Shown here in pieces: positions 12,596 to 25,453 of a DNA stretch of 64,000 bases. Location: NCBI RefSeq assembly GCF_003719195.1, contig NZ_CP024996.1, positions 5,084,001 through 5,148,000 of the forward strand, in the 5' to 3' direction. Position 1 is the first letter of the stretch. The number at the start of each line of letters is the position of its first letter. The notes under the pieces were generated by a model. That model was not told where the DNA came from, made no database searches, and saw only the letters and a list, made by a program, of their open reading frames with translations. Source of the stretch: Herbaspirillum rubrisubalbicans (lineage in GTDB: Bacteria; Pseudomonadota; Gammaproteobacteria; Burkholderiales; Burkholderiaceae_D). Made by a program: the position numbers and the translations under genes.

Positions 12596-12632
12596 ACACA
12601 AATATGAACGAATAAGGACAGATTCGCGCCGA

Positions 12633-13730
12633 TCAGGCACGCATCTCACGGCTGATTTCATGCACTGCCTGCGCCAGGGTGGCGACTGCGTCCGGCGGGG
12701 TGTGCTGAGAGATGCCATGGCCCAGGTTGAAGACATGGCCGCTGCCGGCACCGGGACGGCCGAAGGATTCCAGCAGCTTGCGCACTTCGGCGCGGATGGC
12801 AGCGTCACCGGCAAAGAGCACATTGGGGTCCAGGTTGCCTTGCAACGCCACCTTGTCGCCGACGCGGTGCCGGGCTTCACCCAGGTTGACGGTCCAGTCC
12901 AGGCCCACGGCATCGGCGCCGATGGCGGCAATTTGCTCCAGCCACAGGCCGCCGCCCTTGGTGAAGACGATCACCGGGATCGGCTGGCCATCCTGCTGGC
13001 GTTGCAAGTGGCTCACCACCTGCTGCATGTAGGCCAGCGAAAATTGCTGGTAGATGCCATCGGCCAGGGCGCCGCCCCAGGTGTCGAAGATCATCACAGC
13101 CTGCGCACCGGCGGCGATCTGGGCGTTCAGATAGGCGGCCACGGCATCGGCATTGGTCTTGAGGATGTGATGCATCAGGTCGGGGCGACCGTAGAGCATA
13201 CTCTTGACCAGGCGGAAATCATCCGAGCCGCCGCCTTCGACCATGTAGCAGGCCAGCGTCCAGGGGCTGCCGGAGAAGCCGATCAGCGGCACCCGACCAT
13301 GGAGTTCGCGGCGGATCTGGGTGACCGCCTTGAAGACGTAATCCAGCTTGCCCAGGTCGGGCGCCTGCAACGCCTTGACCGCAGCTTCGTCGCGCAGCGG
13401 GCGCTCGAACTTGGGCCCCTCGCCATCGGCGAAGTACAGGCCCAGGCCCATGGCGTCGGGCACGGTCAAGATGTCGGAAAACAGGATGGCGGCATCCAGC
13501 GGATAACGCTCCAGCGGCTGCAACGTCACTTCGGTGGCGTAGTCCGGGTTGGTCGCCAGGCCCATGAAGGAGCCGGCGCGGGCGCGCGTGGCGCGGTATT
13601 CTGGCAGGTAACGACCAGCCTGGCGCATCAGCCACAGTGGCGTGTAGTCGGTGGGCTGGCGCAGCAGCGCACGCAGGAAGGTATCGTTGGTGAGCGGAGC
13701 GAAGGTGGACATGGAAGAAGTGGAGGACAT
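12633..13730 (-). CDS. hemE: Uroporphyrinogen decarboxylase
   Basis: Decarboxylates uroporphyrinogen III to coproporphyrinogen III in heme synthesis. The frame gives 365 residues from ATG 13730 ([13 protein letters not shown]); a second in-frame ATG at 13712 would give 359, and neither has a strong Shine-Dalgarno sequence. The signature regions [16 protein letters not shown] (about 31-46) and [12 protein letters not shown] (about 150-161) are intact, with the catalytic Asp in ILFSDIL. hemE beside priA and upstream of the atp operon is a common betaproteobacterial arrangement. Confidence 0.97.
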   Translation of the reverse strand: MSSTSSMSTFAPLTNDTFLRALLRQPTDYTPLWLMRQAGRYLPEYRATRARAGSFMGLATNPDYATEVTLQPLERYPLDAAILFSDILTVPDAMGLGLYFADGEGPKFERPLRDEAAVKALQAPDLGKLDYVFKAVTQIRRELHGRVPLIGFSGSPWTLACYMVEGGGSDDFRLVKSMLYGRPDLMHHILKTNADAVAAYLNAQIAAGAQAVMIFDTWGGALADGIYQQFSLAYMQQVVSHLQRQQDGQPIPVIVFTKGGGLWLEQIAAIGADAVGLDWTVNLGEARHRVGDKVALQGNLDPNVLFAGDAAIRAEVRKLLESFGRPGAGSGHVFNLGHGISQHTPPDAVATLAQAVHEISREMRA

Positions 13731-13750
13731 GGTCGGCCTGCAATGCGATC

Positions 13751-13809
13751 TGACGACAATCCGCCATTATCTCATCCCAAGCGCCGCTGTTCCGGGCTAA
13801 TTGTCGTCA
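13751..13809. repeat. 10-bp inverted repeat in the hemE/cyclohexadienyl dehydratase divergent promoter region
   Basis: TGACGACAAT (13751-13760) and its exact complement ATTGTCGTCA (13800-13809) are separated by 39 bp and flank the putative hemE promoter. The arrangement suggests two half-sites or operators for a regulator acting on one or both divergent genes. Confidence 0.6.
13766..13771 (-). promoter_or_regulatory. Possible hemE -10 element
   Basis: GATAAT on the minus strand, about 36 bp upstream of the hemE start, inside the 39-bp interval of the inverted repeat. No clear -35 is seen. Confidence 0.35.
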
Positions 13810-13854
13810 TCGGCGTGCGCTGCAATTGATGCAGGTCGTGGCGACGGGTTTTGC

Positions 13855-13860
13855 TATGAT
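13855..13860 (+). promoter_or_regulatory. Extended -10 promoter for the downstream periplasmic gene
   Basis: TGC-TATGAT (TG at 13852-13853) is an extended -10 element about 100 bp upstream of the ATG at 13960. Confidence 0.45.
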
Positions 13861-13959
13861 CGGGCGGCTGTCTGCGCAGAGCGCATCACCCTGCCAGCAG
13901 CCGGCCCTTTCCACCAAGAAAAAACGGGCCGCTCCGCCCAACCTGCACGAGGACATCGC

Positions 13960-14757
13960 ATGAAACACATCATCCGCACAGCCCTGCTGCTAGCCCTGGC
14001 TGGCCTTTCGCTCACGCTCTCGCTGTCGGCCGCCCGCGCCGATGACAACCCGCCGGGCTCGCGCCTGGACCAGGTGCTCAAGGCCGGCAAGCTGCGCATC
14101 TGCATGACCGGCGACTACAAGCCCTTTACCTACTATCGCCCCGACCAAAGCTTCGAGGGCATGGACGTGGAGCTGGGCCAATCACTGGCCAAGTCGCTGG
14201 GAGTCGAAGCCCAATTCATCAAGACTACCTGGAGCACGCTGATGAATGACTTCATCGCCCAATGCGACATCGGCATGGGTGGCATTTCGGTCACGCTGGA
14301 GCGCGCGCGCAAGGCCGCCTTTTCCGATGTCACCATGGTCGATGGCAAGGCACCCATCATCCGCTGTGCCGACAAGGACAAGTTCCGCAATTTCGACATG
14401 ATCGACCGCCCCGGCACGCGTGCCATCGTCAATCCGGGCGGCACCAACGAGCGCTTCGCCCGCAGCGGCTACAAGCACGCCACGCTGCTGCTGCACCCAG
14501 ACAACGTGACCATCTTCCAGCAGATCGTCGATGGCAAGGCCGATGTGATGGTGACCGACGCCAGCGAAACCCTGTGGCAATCCAAGCTGCACCCGGAGCT
14601 GTGCCCGGTCAACCCGGACCAGCCCCTGCAGTTCGCCGAGAAGGCCTACCTGCTGCCACGCGGCGATGTCGCCTTCAAGGCCTATGTCGATACCTGGCTG
14701 CATCTGGCCAAGGCCACGGGCGAGTACCAACGCATCTTCGACAAGTGGCTCAAGTAA
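13960..14757 (+). CDS. pheC: Periplasmic cyclohexadienyl dehydratase-like protein (PheC type)
   Basis: A 265-residue exported protein with a solute-binding (periplasmic binding protein type II) fold. A signal peptide (MKHIIRTALLLALAGLSL, cleavage after ARA near 27) is followed by GDYKPFTYY, an AIVNPGGTNERFA segment and HPDNVTIFQQIVDGKADVM. These segments closely match what I remember of Pseudomonas aeruginosa PheC, which converts prephenate/arogenate to phenylpyruvate/phenylalanine in the periplasm. An amino-acid ABC-transporter binding protein is the alternative, but no permease or ATPase gene is adjacent. GAGG precedes the ATG. The gene is divergent from hemE. Confidence 0.72.
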   Translation: MKHIIRTALLLALAGLSLTLSLSAARADDNPPGSRLDQVLKAGKLRICMTGDYKPFTYYRPDQSFEGMDVELGQSLAKSLGVEAQFIKTTWSTLMNDFIAQCDIGMGGISVTLERARKAAFSDVTMVDGKAPIIRCADKDKFRNFDMIDRPGTRAIVNPGGTNERFARSGYKHATLLLHPDNVTIFQQIVDGKADVMVTDASETLWQSKLHPELCPVNPDQPLQFAEKAYLLPRGDVAFKAYVDTWLHLAKATGEYQRIFDKWLK

Positions 14758-14793
14758 TGCGCCCCTGACCCTGGCCCGGCGCCGTGCGCGGGA

Positions 14794-15606
14794 TCAGTCG
14801 AACTTGAGATTCTTCAGTTCGGGCTTGGGGTCGGGGAACTTCAGCTTGAGCTTCTGCAAGGTCTCCAGGATCACATTGGCCACCAACAGGTTGCGATGGG
14901 TCTTGGAGTCGGCCGGCACCACATACCAGGGTGCGTGCAGGGTGCTGGTCGCGCGCAGCACTTCCTGGTAGCGCAACTGGTAGGCATCCCAGTACTTGCG
15001 CTCGGCCAGGTCCTGGGGATCGAATTTCCAGTGCTTGTTGGGATCATCGATGCGCGATTGCAGGCGCGCCTTCTGCTCGGCCTTGGAGATGTGCAGGAAG
15101 AACTTCAGCACCACCGTCCCGGTCTCCCATAACATGCGTTCGAAATCGTTGATCTGGCGATAGCGGCGCTTGCATTCCTTGTCATCGATCCAGTCGTGCA
15201 CGCGGGTAATGAGCACGTCCTCGTAATGGCTGCGATTGAACACCGCGATCTCCCCCGCCACCGGCACCTGCGCATGGACCCGCCACAGGTAGTCGTGCGC
15301 CAGCTCGATGGCAGTGGGCCCCTTGAAGTTGGCGATGCGGATGCCCTGCGGATTGACGGCGGCGAAGACGTCATTGACGGTGCCGTCCTTGCCGCTGGTG
15401 TCCATACCCTGCAGGACCACTAGCACCTTGTGCTTGTGGCCGGCATAGAGCATCTGCTGTTGCAAGCCGATCTCTGCGGCCAGGCGCTGCACGGTGGCGC
15501 GGTCGGCTTCCTTGTTGCCGCTGGAGAGCGGCTTGGTGGTGGCGTCGCTCTCCTTGAGGAGGTACTTGGGATGGACCATGAATTGCGGGCCGATTTTCTT
15601 TGCCAT
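14794..15606 (-). CDS. Polyphosphate kinase 2 family phosphotransferase
   Basis: Uses polyphosphate to phosphorylate nucleoside mono- or diphosphates (PPK2 family), cytoplasmic. The 270 residues show Walker A GMDTSGKDG (67-75), a NRSHYED segment (124-130) and the basic lid region ECKRRYRQINDFE. Single-domain size (about 270) fits class I or III; class cannot be fixed by eye. It is convergent with the cyclohexadienyl dehydratase gene (36-bp gap) and 68 bp downstream of the CoA-binding gene. Confidence 0.92.
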   Translation of the reverse strand: MAKKIGPQFMVHPKYLLKESDATTKPLSSGNKEADRATVQRLAAEIGLQQQMLYAGHKHKVLVVLQGMDTSGKDGTVNDVFAAVNPQGIRIANFKGPTAIELAHDYLWRVHAQVPVAGEIAVFNRSHYEDVLITRVHDWIDDKECKRRYRQINDFERMLWETGTVVLKFFLHISKAEQKARLQSRIDDPNKHWKFDPQDLAERKYWDAYQLRYQEVLRATSTLHAPWYVVPADSKTHRNLLVANVILETLQKLKLKFPDPKPELKNLKFD

Positions 15607-15674
15607 GCTGTCTCGCTGTTCGTTATAAATATTTTCCGGATTTCACCGGTTCGGAATTGAAATTACCATTGAAA

Positions 15675-16136
15675 TTACAACACGCCGTGGAACTGACCCA
15701 TGGCATGTTCGATCTTGATGCACTTGTCCATGATGACCTGCAGACCTGCTGCGCGGGCGCGCTCTGCTGCTTCTTCATGGACGATGGCTAGCTGCATCCA
15801 TACGCAGTGGGCGCCGATGGCAATGGCCTCCTCCACCACCGGCGGAATGTCGGCCGACTTGCGGAAGCAATCCACGATGGAAATGCGCAAGCCTTCCTTG
15901 GCCAAGGCCGCGCTGGCCTCCCGCAGGCTGGCGTGGCAGTGCTCGCCGAGGATGGTCTGCCCCGCATACATCGGATTGACGGCAACGATGCGGTATCCCG
16001 CTGACTGCATATACGCCGCCACGTCAAAGCTGGCGCGCTCGGGGCGATTGGACAGGCCGACCACGGCAATGATGGGCTTGCCGTTGGCGTGCGAGGCGAG
16101 CGGCGCCTGGCTGGCGGGGGATGCGACTGAAGACAT
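15675..16136 (-). CDS. CoA-binding domain protein (YccU type)
   Basis: A 153-residue Rossmann-fold protein resembling the stand-alone CoA_binding_2 family (E. coli YccU). It contains IAVVGLSNRPERASF near the N-terminus, YRIVAVNP, and CVWMQLAI followed by VIMDKCIKIEH at the C-terminus. ATG at 16136 has AGGAG nine bases upstream; the longer open frame upstream is not family-like. The biochemical role of the family is not established. Confidence 0.85.
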   Translation of the reverse strand: MSSVASPASQAPLASHANGKPIIAVVGLSNRPERASFDVAAYMQSAGYRIVAVNPMYAGQTILGEHCHASLREASAALAKEGLRISIVDCFRKSADIPPVVEEAIAIGAHCVWMQLAIVHEEAAERARAAGLQVIMDKCIKIEHAMGQFHGVL

Positions 16137-16494
16137 TGCGGCTCCTGTCTGGGTGGATGAAGAAATGGAGGAAAACTCTTTAAATGATTGACGCGAACCG
16201 GATTGGTTCGATGCCCTGTTGCGCGAACGGAAGACTTTACCTGATCGAGGCAGTTGCCGCAGCGGCATTGGCGCCAGACTTGATGCAGATTAATGGGCCC
16301 TGGTTGGCGCGGTCAGACGCGGTCATTTCCGCCCGGCTAAGGCTTGGAACAGGCGTAGATGAACAATGCTGTCACCCCACCCCTCTGCAAGCGGCACAGG
16401 GCGATGGTGAATTGAAGAGAGGTGAAGGAAAAGAGAAGACAGCTCACCGGCCAGTTGCGCCTGAAGCGGCGCGATGAGGTCAAACATGGAGGCC
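16137..16494. other. Gene-free spacer between atpC terminator and CoA-binding gene
   Basis: About 360 bp with no convincing gene on either strand. A small dyad CGAACC-GGATT-GGTTCG lies at about 16195-16211, probably in the promoter region of the leftward CoA-binding gene. A purine-rich stretch lies at 16410-16440. Confidence 0.5.
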
Positions 16495-16522
16495 AAGAAA
16501 AAAGGCAGCCGAAGCTGCCTTT
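16495..16522 (-). terminator. Terminator of the ATP synthase operon
   Basis: On the minus strand a perfect 9-bp stem AAAGGCAGC/GCTGCCTTT closed by a UUCG tetraloop runs into a U-rich tail, 71 bp after the atpC stop. Confidence 0.9.
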
Positions 16523-16592
16523 CGAGGTACTGCTGTGCTGCCGTGCCGCGGTGTTCTTCCTGGGAAAAATCCGAAGAAACCGCGCCGACCGA

Positions 16593-17015
16593 TCAGCGCT
16601 TCTGACGCAACTTCTGGATCGCGGCCAACTGTGCCACAGCGGCAGCCAGTTCGGCCTGGGCTGCAGCGTGGTCGATCTTGGAGTCGCGATTGACCAGCGC
16701 TTCTTCGGCCAGACGCTTGGCTTCGGCGGCCTTGGCTTCGTCCAGGTCGGCACCACGGATGGCGGTGTCGGCCAGCACGGTCACGGCGTCGGGCTGCACT
16801 TCCAAGAGGCCACCGGCCACGAACACGAATTCCTCGTGCGCCTGACCCGGGATCTTGATACGGACAGCACCTGGCTTGATGCGCGTGATCAGCGGGGTGT
16901 GACGGGGATAGATACCCAGCTCACCCGCTTCGCCCGGCAACGCGACGAATTCAGCCTCGCCGGAGAAGATTTCCTCTTCCGCCGAGACCACGTCCACGTG
17001 AATAGTATGTGCCAT
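16593..17015 (-). CDS. atpC: ATP synthase F1 epsilon subunit
   Basis: The 140-residue epsilon subunit of the F1 central stalk, which couples rotation and can inhibit ATP hydrolysis. It starts [17 protein letters not shown], with the beta-sandwich (about 1-85, [25 protein letters not shown]) then a two-helix C-terminal domain ([14 protein letters not shown]). Start ATG is at 17015; the open frame extends 16 codons upstream without family support. Last gene of the operon. Confidence 0.96.
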   Translation of the reverse strand: MAHTIHVDVVSAEEEIFSGEAEFVALPGEAGELGIYPRHTPLITRIKPGAVRIKIPGQAHEEFVFVAGGLLEVQPDAVTVLADTAIRGADLDEAKAAEAKRLAEEALVNRDSKIDHAAAQAELAAAVAQLAAIQKLRQKR

Positions 17016-17095
17016 GTCGTTTCCTAGTCGATTGACCGCCCCTGCGAACAGGGGCGGCGCCAATGAATCAATGATTACTTACCTGCTGTGGTCAG

Positions 17096-17114
17096 CTCCG
17101 GTGCTACACCGGAG
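17096..17114. repeat. Hairpin between atpD and atpC
   Basis: CTCCGGT/ACCGGAG with a 5-nt loop in the atpD-atpC spacer, 22 nt after the atpD stop codon. It could stabilise or partly terminate the operon mRNA; there is no U run. Confidence 0.5.
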
Positions 17115-17136
17115 GTCGACCACGGCATGGTCAGTC

Positions 17137-18561
<1,425 letters not shown>

Positions 18562-18594
18562 TTAAATTCTGTTTCGCTACGCTACGCCAGCTGA

Positions 18595-19467
18595 TCAGCC
18601 GACCGCAGCCGCACCGGCGACGATTTCCGACAGCTCTTTGGTAATGGCGGCCTGGCGAGTCTTGTTGTAGACCAACTTCAACTCACCGATCACGCTACCT
18701 GCGTTGTCGCTGGCGGCCTTCATCGCGACCATGCGCGCCGATTGCTCGGAGGCCATGTTCTCGGCGACGGCTTGATAGATCAGCGCTTCGACGTAACGCA
18801 CCAGCAGTTCGTCCACCACGGATTGCACATCGGGCTCATAGATGTAGTCCCAGGAGTGCGCACCCTCGTCAGCCTTGAGCTTGTCGCTGGTCAGCGGCAG
18901 CAGCTGTTGCAGGGTGGCTTCCTGCTTCATCGTGTTGATGAACTTGGTGTACACCAGGTACACCGCGTCCAGCTTGCCTTCCTGGTAAGCGTCGAGCAGC
19001 ACCTTGACGGGGCCGATCAGCTTTTCCAGGTGCGGCGTATCACCCAGTTGCGTCACGTTGGCGGCCACGCGGGCGCCGATGCGATTCAGAAAACCCAAAC
19101 CCTTGTTGCCAATGGCGACGGATTCGATGGACTTGCCCTGGCCTTCCAGTTCACGGAACTTGTTGGTCAACAGGCGCAGCGAGTTGGTGTTCATGCCGCC
19201 GCACAGACCCTTGTCGGTCGTGACGACGATGAAACCAACGCGCTTGGCCGTGTCTTGCTGGACCATGAACGGGTGCACGTACTCCGGATTGGCCTGCGAC
19301 AGGTTGGCCGCAATGTTGCGGATCTTGTCGCTGTACGGGCGGGCTGCGTGCATCCGGTCCTGCGCCTTGCGCATTTTGGATGCCGCGACCATTTCCATCG
19401 CCTTGGTGATCTTCTTCGTATTTTCTACGCTCTTGATCTTGCCACGTATCTCTTTACCTGTAGCCAT
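18595..19467 (-). CDS. atpG: ATP synthase F1 gamma subunit
   Basis: The 290-residue rotor shaft of F1. The N-terminal helix [20 protein letters not shown] and the C-terminal helix ending [19 protein letters not shown] form the coiled coil; between them is the Rossmann-like domain with [10 protein letters not shown]. Typical length. The spacing to atpA is 30 bp, in operon. Confidence 0.97.
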   Translation of the reverse strand: MATGKEIRGKIKSVENTKKITKAMEMVAASKMRKAQDRMHAARPYSDKIRNIAANLSQANPEYVHPFMVQQDTAKRVGFIVVTTDKGLCGGMNTNSLRLLTNKFRELEGQGKSIESVAIGNKGLGFLNRIGARVAANVTQLGDTPHLEKLIGPVKVLLDAYQEGKLDAVYLVYTKFINTMKQEATLQQLLPLTSDKLKADEGAHSWDYIYEPDVQSVVDELLVRYVEALIYQAVAENMASEQSARMVAMKAASDNAGSVIGELKLVYNKTRQAAITKELSEIVAGAAAVG

Positions 19468-19497
19468 GAGTAAGACTCCTTATAGCTTCAGTAAGAA

Positions 19498-21039
19498 TTA
19501 GTACGCGCCGGATTTCTTGAAGTCAGCGATGGCGGCTGCCAGGGCTGCCTCAGCATCCTTATCCAGTTGCTTGGTGTCTTCGATCTTCTTCAACAGCTCA
19601 GCGTGGCTGGTCTTCATGAAGTTGTGCAGAGCCGACTCGAAGGCCAGGATCTTCTTCACTTCGACGTCGTCCATGTAGCCCTTGTTGACGGCGAACAGGG
19701 TGACGGCCATGATCGAGATCGATTGCGGGGTGTACTGAGCCTGCTTCAGCAGTTCGGTCACGCGCGCACCGCGGTCCAGCTGCTTGCGAGTGGCTTCGTC
19801 CAGGTCAGAAGCGAACTGCGCGAAGGCCGCCAACTCACGGTACTGTGCCAGGTCGGTACGGATACCGCCGGACAGGCCCTTGATGACCTTGGTCTGGGCA
19901 GCGCCACCGACGCGCGACACCGAGATACCGGCGTTGATCGCAGGACGGATACCGGCGTTGAACAGCGAAGTTTCCAGGAAGATCTGGCCGTCGGTGATCG
20001 AGATCACGTTGGTCGGAACGAAGGCCGACACGTCACCTGCCTGGGTTTCGATGATCGGCAGTGCGGTCAGGGAACCGGTCTGGCCCTTGACTTCGCCGTT
20101 GGTGAACTTCTCGACGTAGTCGGCGTTCACGCGGGCAGCACGTTCCAAGAGGCGGCTGTGCAGGTAGAACACGTCGCCAGGATAGGCTTCACGGCCCGGC
20201 GGACGGCGCAGCAGCAGCGAGACCTGACGGTAGGCCACGGCTTGCTTGGACAGGTCGTCATAGACGATCAGGGCGTCTTGACCGCGATCGCGGAAGTATT
20301 CGCCCATGGCGCAACCCGAGTAGGCCGACACGTATTGCATCGCTGCCGATTCGGAGGCGGTCGCTGCCACGACGATGGTGTATTCCATCGCGCCGTGCGC
20401 TTCCAGTGCGCGCACCACGTTCTTGACCGACGAAGCCTTCTGGCCGATCGCAACGTAGATGCAGGTCATGTTCTGACCCTTTTGATTGATGATGGCGTCG
20501 ATCGCAACGGCGGTCTTGCCGGTCTGGCGGTCACCGATGATCAGCTCGCGCTGGCCACGGCCGACGGGCACCATGGAGTCGATCGACTTCAGGCCGGTCT
20601 GCATCGGCTGCGACACGGACTGACGGGCGATCACGCCCGGAGCGATCTTTTCGATCGGGGCGGTCAGCTTGGCGTTGATCGGACCCTTGCCGTCGATCGG
20701 CTGGCCCAGTGCGTTGACCACGCGGCCCTTCAGTTCGGGACCGATGGGCACTTCCAGGATGCGGCCGGTGCACTTGACCAGGTCGCCTTCGGAAATGTGT
20801 TCGTACTCGCCCAGGATAACGGCGCCCACCGAGTCACGCTCCAGGTTCAGCGCCAGGCCGAAGGTGTTGCCCGGGAATTCCAGCATCTCACCTTGCATCA
20901 CGTCGGACAGACCATGGATACGGCAGATACCGTCGGACACGGAGATGACCGTGCCCTGATTGCGAATCTCAGCGGTATCGCCAAGGCCTTGGATCCGGCT
21001 CTTGATCAGCTCGCTGATTTCAGATGCGTTGAGTTGCAT
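19498..21039 (-). CDS. atpA: ATP synthase F1 alpha subunit
   Basis: The non-catalytic nucleotide-binding alpha subunit, 513 residues, [19 protein letters not shown]-loop GDRQTGKTA near 170, the arginine-finger region in [10 protein letters not shown], and an N-terminal beta-barrel and C-terminal helical domain of normal size. Confidence 0.98.
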   Translation of the reverse strand: MQLNASEISELIKSRIQGLGDTAEIRNQGTVISVSDGICRIHGLSDVMQGEMLEFPGNTFGLALNLERDSVGAVILGEYEHISEGDLVKCTGRILEVPIGPELKGRVVNALGQPIDGKGPINAKLTAPIEKIAPGVIARQSVSQPMQTGLKSIDSMVPVGRGQRELIIGDRQTGKTAVAIDAIINQKGQNMTCIYVAIGQKASSVKNVVRALEAHGAMEYTIVVAATASESAAMQYVSAYSGCAMGEYFRDRGQDALIVYDDLSKQAVAYRQVSLLLRRPPGREAYPGDVFYLHSRLLERAARVNADYVEKFTNGEVKGQTGSLTALPIIETQAGDVSAFVPTNVISITDGQIFLETSLFNAGIRPAINAGISVSRVGGAAQTKVIKGLSGGIRTDLAQYRELAAFAQFASDLDEATRKQLDRGARVTELLKQAQYTPQSISIMAVTLFAVNKGYMDDVEVKKILAFESALHNFMKTSHAELLKKIEDTKQLDKDAEAALAAAIADFKKSGAY

Positions 21040-21084
21040 ACTAACTCCTAAAAATTGTTCTTTCGCTTAGCCAGCCAGAGGCAC

Positions 21085-21618
21085 TTACGCGGCCAGAGCA
21101 GCTTGCAGCTGCTGCAGCTTCGCGCGCACGGAGGTATCGAACACTTCGTCGCCGACCACGACGCGCACACCGCCGATGAGGCTGCTGTCGACCGTCACGG
21201 AGGGGTTCAGCTTGCGGCCGAACTTCTTCTCCAGTGCCGAGACCACATCCTTGACCTGGGCATCGCTGAGCTCAAAGGCGCTCACGATGTTGGCATCGGC
21301 CGAACCTTCCGCCGTGTTCTTGAGCACGTGGAATTGTTCGGCGATCTGCGGCAGCAGCACCAGGCGGCCGTTGTCCACCAGCGTCTTGACGAAATTGGTC
21401 GCCTCGACGGACAACGGGGTCTTCACGGCGGCGGCAAACACTTCAGCCAGCTTGTCGTGCGTTACGGAAGGATTCTGCGCCAGGGCCTGCACCTCGGGAT
21501 GCGCTGCCACCTGGGCCATCTCGTCGATGAGATCGGACCAGGCTGCCAGGCTGCCTGCCTTGGCCACACGGAACAAGGCTTCGGCGTAAGGACGAGCGAT
21601 CGTTGCGAGTTCGGCCAT
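21085..21618 (-). CDS. atpH: ATP synthase F1 delta subunit
   Basis: The 177-residue delta subunit that ties F1 to the peripheral b stalk. N-terminal helical domain [17 protein letters not shown]-terminal [20 protein letters not shown] signature. It starts one base after the atpF stop, so translation is probably coupled. Confidence 0.96.
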   Translation of the reverse strand: MAELATIARPYAEALFRVAKAGSLAAWSDLIDEMAQVAAHPEVQALAQNPSVTHDKLAEVFAAAVKTPLSVEATNFVKTLVDNGRLVLLPQIAEQFHVLKNTAEGSADANIVSAFELSDAQVKDVVSALEKKFGRKLNPSVTVDSSLIGGVRVVVGDEVFDTSVRAKLQQLQAALAA

Positions 21619-21619
21619 A

Positions 21620-22090
21620 TTACAGCTCTGTCTTCAGTTGATTCAGCAAGTCGGCATGAGCCGCCGCATTCACTTCGCGCTTGAGGATCTGTTCCGCGCC
21701 CTTGACGGCGAGCGTCGCAACCTGGCCGCGCAGTTCTTCACGCGCCTGGTTCACTTGCTGTTGAGCGTCTGCACGGGCGTTGGCGATGATGCGGGCAGCT
21801 TCTTCAGCAGCCGTCTTCTTGGCTTCTTCGATGATCAGCTGAGCGCGCTTCTCGGCTTCGCCGATACGCTTCTGGCCTTCATCACGTGCCGATGCCAGTT
21901 CGCCCTGGATGCGCTTTTCGGCGGCGGCCAGATCGGCGCGACCGCGGTCAGCGGCTGCCAGCCCGTCCGCAATCTTCTTGGCGCGTTCGTCGAGCGCCTT
22001 AATCAACGGCGGCCACACGAATTTCATCGTGAAGCCGGCGAGGATGAAGAAGACCACGAACTGTGCAATCAATGTTGCATTTAAGTTCAC
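21620..22090 (-). CDS. atpF: ATP synthase F0 b subunit
   Basis: The 156-residue peripheral-stalk subunit. One N-terminal membrane helix ([20 protein letters not shown]) is followed by a long charged Ala/Glu/Arg-rich coiled coil. The start codon is GTG; an overlapping ATG is out of frame. Confidence 0.96.
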   Translation of the reverse strand: MNLNATLIAQFVVFFILAGFTMKFVWPPLIKALDERAKKIADGLAAADRGRADLAAAEKRIQGELASARDEGQKRIGEAEKRAQLIIEEAKKTAAEEAARIIANARADAQQQVNQAREELRGQVATLAVKGAEQILKREVNAAAHADLLNQLKTEL

Positions 22091-22164
22091 GGTAATTTCC
22101 TTCTCAGAATAACGAGTGCCGGAACCAATCGTCCGGCAGATGAGAATCGGCTATGAAGCGCGAA

Positions 22165-23649
<1,485 letters not shown>

Positions 23650-23713
23650 ATCTATCCAATATCGTGCGTGCGCCGCACTCTTTACGAGCAGACGGCATCT
23701 TAAAAGCCCGGCG

Positions 23714-23743
23714 ATTATAAAGGTTCGTTTTCTGGTAAGTCAA
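23714..23743 (-). promoter_or_regulatory. Sigma-70 promoter of the atp operon
   Basis: On the minus strand TTGACT (23738-23743) and TATAAT (23714-23719) are separated by 18 bp. The predicted transcription start is near 23707, giving a leader of about 58 nt before atpI. This is the best promoter match in the window. Confidence 0.82.
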
Positions 23744-23744
23744 A

Positions 23745-24339
23745 CCTTTTGCTGCCAGATCAGGGGCTTATCTGGGGCACTTCGCGGTGAGTTGTGGCAA
23801 ATAAGCAGCCACTTCAATTTTTTGCGGCGCAACAAAAATAGATGGCGCCATTTCTCTTCCCTGGCTAGCCTTTTTTCACCACGCAAGGGCATCGCCTGAC
23901 TGTTCTTTTATTCAGTTTTGCGTATCCCGCAGGAATATGCAGGAATAACGCGCACAAAAGCCCGGAAATGAGCCCGGTTTTTGAAACAGCGCTCAATTTA
24001 ATCAAAAAAGCTCTCAGACGCTAGTGAAATATCCCACAAATTCAATGATTTAGAGCAAATTGCCAGACGCTCGCAATCGTCCACAGACTGGACTGACATT
24101 TTGTCAGGAAAATGGGAGTTGTCAGACGACCAAGCTCGCTTTTTCCTTCATATGTTGCAGTACAGCGCAAGCTTCTTGGAAAAGTGAGCCCGATGGACTC
24201 TGGCGGACGGTGGCATTGCCGCGCCAAGCTGCAATTGCATGAAAGGAATAAAAACCCCTGCCTGATCCTCGCTTGCCTAGCTTGTCACGCGTGCTCTAAT
24301 CTCATGATCGTCACCCCGCCAACCCGTATCCGAGGCTGC
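23745..24339. other. AT-rich spacer between the atp promoter and the polysaccharide cluster
   Basis: About 595 bp without a convincing gene. It is lower in GC than its flanks. Three copies of TGTCAG or its complement occur at 24093-24098, 24102-24107 and 24120-24125; the first two form a 15-bp palindrome with a 3-bp centre. The in-frame extension upstream of rfbG (from 24112) lacks a ribosome site and family similarity. A promoter for rfbG probably lies here, but none stands out. Confidence 0.5.
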
Positions 24340-25419
24340 ATGATGTCGAACTTCTGGCGCGGCAAGCGCGTTTTCATTACCGGGCATACCGGTTTCAAGG
24401 GTGGCTGGCTAAGCCTGTGGCTGCACATGATGGGCGCCAGGGTCAGCGGCTATTCCCTGCCGGCACCGACCAACCCCAGCCTGTTCCATCTCGCCCGCCT
24501 GCACAATTGCCTGCACACCACCACGGGCGACGTACGTGATCCACTGCACCTGGCGCAGAGCATGGCCGCAGCGCAAGCCGATGTGGTCTTTCATCTGGCG
24601 GCCCAGGCACTGGTGCGCGACTCCTATCTCACGCCCGTCGATACCTACGCCACCAATGTGATGGGCACCGTACATGTGCTGGAGGCGGTGCGCCAAACCC
24701 CCAGCGTGCGCTCAGTGGTCGTGGTCACCAGCGACAAATGCTATGAAAACCGTGAATGGCTGTGGGGCTATCGTGAAGACGAGCCCATGGGTGGTCATGA
24801 CCCTTACAGCAGCAGCAAGGGCGTGGCCGAACTGGTGACCGCGGCGTATCGGCGCTCCTTCTTTGGCAAAGCTGGCAACGAGCAGGTCGGCATTGCCAGC
24901 GTGCGGGCCGGCAATGTCATCGGCGGCGGTGACTTTGCCGCCGATCGGCTGATTCCCGATTTCATTCGCGCCCTGGAAAAAGATGCCCCGGTCAGCATTC
25001 GCAACCCCACTGCGGTACGTCCCTGGCAATTCGTTCTGGAGCCGCTATCGGGATATCTGCAGATCGCACAGTTGCTCTACGAACACGGCAGCCAATATGC
25101 GGAAGGCTGGAACTTCGGCCCCGCCGAAACCGACCCGAAAACGGTCGGCCAGCTCTGCACCACCTTCAACCAGGCACTGCAACAGCATCAGGTCGCGCCG
25201 GCACGAGTAGTGCTAGAACCCCAGGCAAACGCTCCGCACGAAGCCCATCTGCTGCGCCTGGACATCTCCAAGGCACGCCAGCGCCTGGGCTGGGAACCTC
25301 GAATGGAACTGAGCGCGGCGCTGGAGCTGACCGCGCAGTGGTATGCCGGCCACCTCAACAATGAAGATTTGCGCGCACTGAGCGAAGAGCAGATTCACTT
25401 TTACCAGAGTCTGACATAA
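24340..25419 (+). CDS. rfbG: CDP-glucose 4,6-dehydratase
   Basis: Converts CDP-glucose to CDP-4-keto-6-deoxyglucose, first committed step of CDP-deoxyhexose synthesis. The 359 residues begin [15 protein letters not shown]; the NAD site is [21 protein letters not shown] replaces the TDE of dTDP-glucose dehydratases, as expected for RfbG, and the catalytic pair is in PYSSSKG. GAGG stands five bases before the first of two tandem ATGs. Its substrate maker, rfbF, is 8 kb away on the other strand. RfbH (the 3-dehydrase of the abequose/paratose branch) is not in the window. Confidence 0.92.
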   Translation: MMSNFWRGKRVFITGHTGFKGGWLSLWLHMMGARVSGYSLPAPTNPSLFHLARLHNCLHTTTGDVRDPLHLAQSMAAAQADVVFHLAAQALVRDSYLTPVDTYATNVMGTVHVLEAVRQTPSVRSVVVVTSDKCYENREWLWGYREDEPMGGHDPYSSSKGVAELVTAAYRRSFFGKAGNEQVGIASVRAGNVIGGGDFAADRLIPDFIRALEKDAPVSIRNPTAVRPWQFVLEPLSGYLQIAQLLYEHGSQYAEGWNFGPAETDPKTVGQLCTTFNQALQQHQVAPARVVLEPQANAPHEAHLLRLDISKARQRLGWEPRMELSAALELTAQWYAGHLNNEDLRALSEEQIHFYQSLT

Positions 25420-25453
25420 TCGCGCTGTTGCCAACTTACCAAGCGAATCTGAT

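Larger units (their letters stand above)
11917..12612. repeat. Diverged tandem duplication of about 365 bp between priA and hemE
   Basis: The spacer between priA and hemE carries no gene. Its left half (from 11917) and right half (from 12281) align at an offset of 364-367 bp. Landmarks shared by both copies are ACTTAA-GTAAA at the start, a CCGG-containing hairpin, TGTGGATAACTTTG, GACAAGTG-CTCTTGACA-GTCC, AACTC-AAT-AAATCAA, and GTGCATAAGTCCA followed by GGCAAGG. Between them the copies are strongly diverged, so these blocks appear to be under selection. Composition is much more AT-rich than the flanking genes. Confidence 0.8.

Noticed and set aside
24112..24339. 76-codon extension upstream of rfbG
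   Set aside because: No ribosome site or homology; the tandem ATG at 24340/24343 gives the normal RfbG N-terminus.
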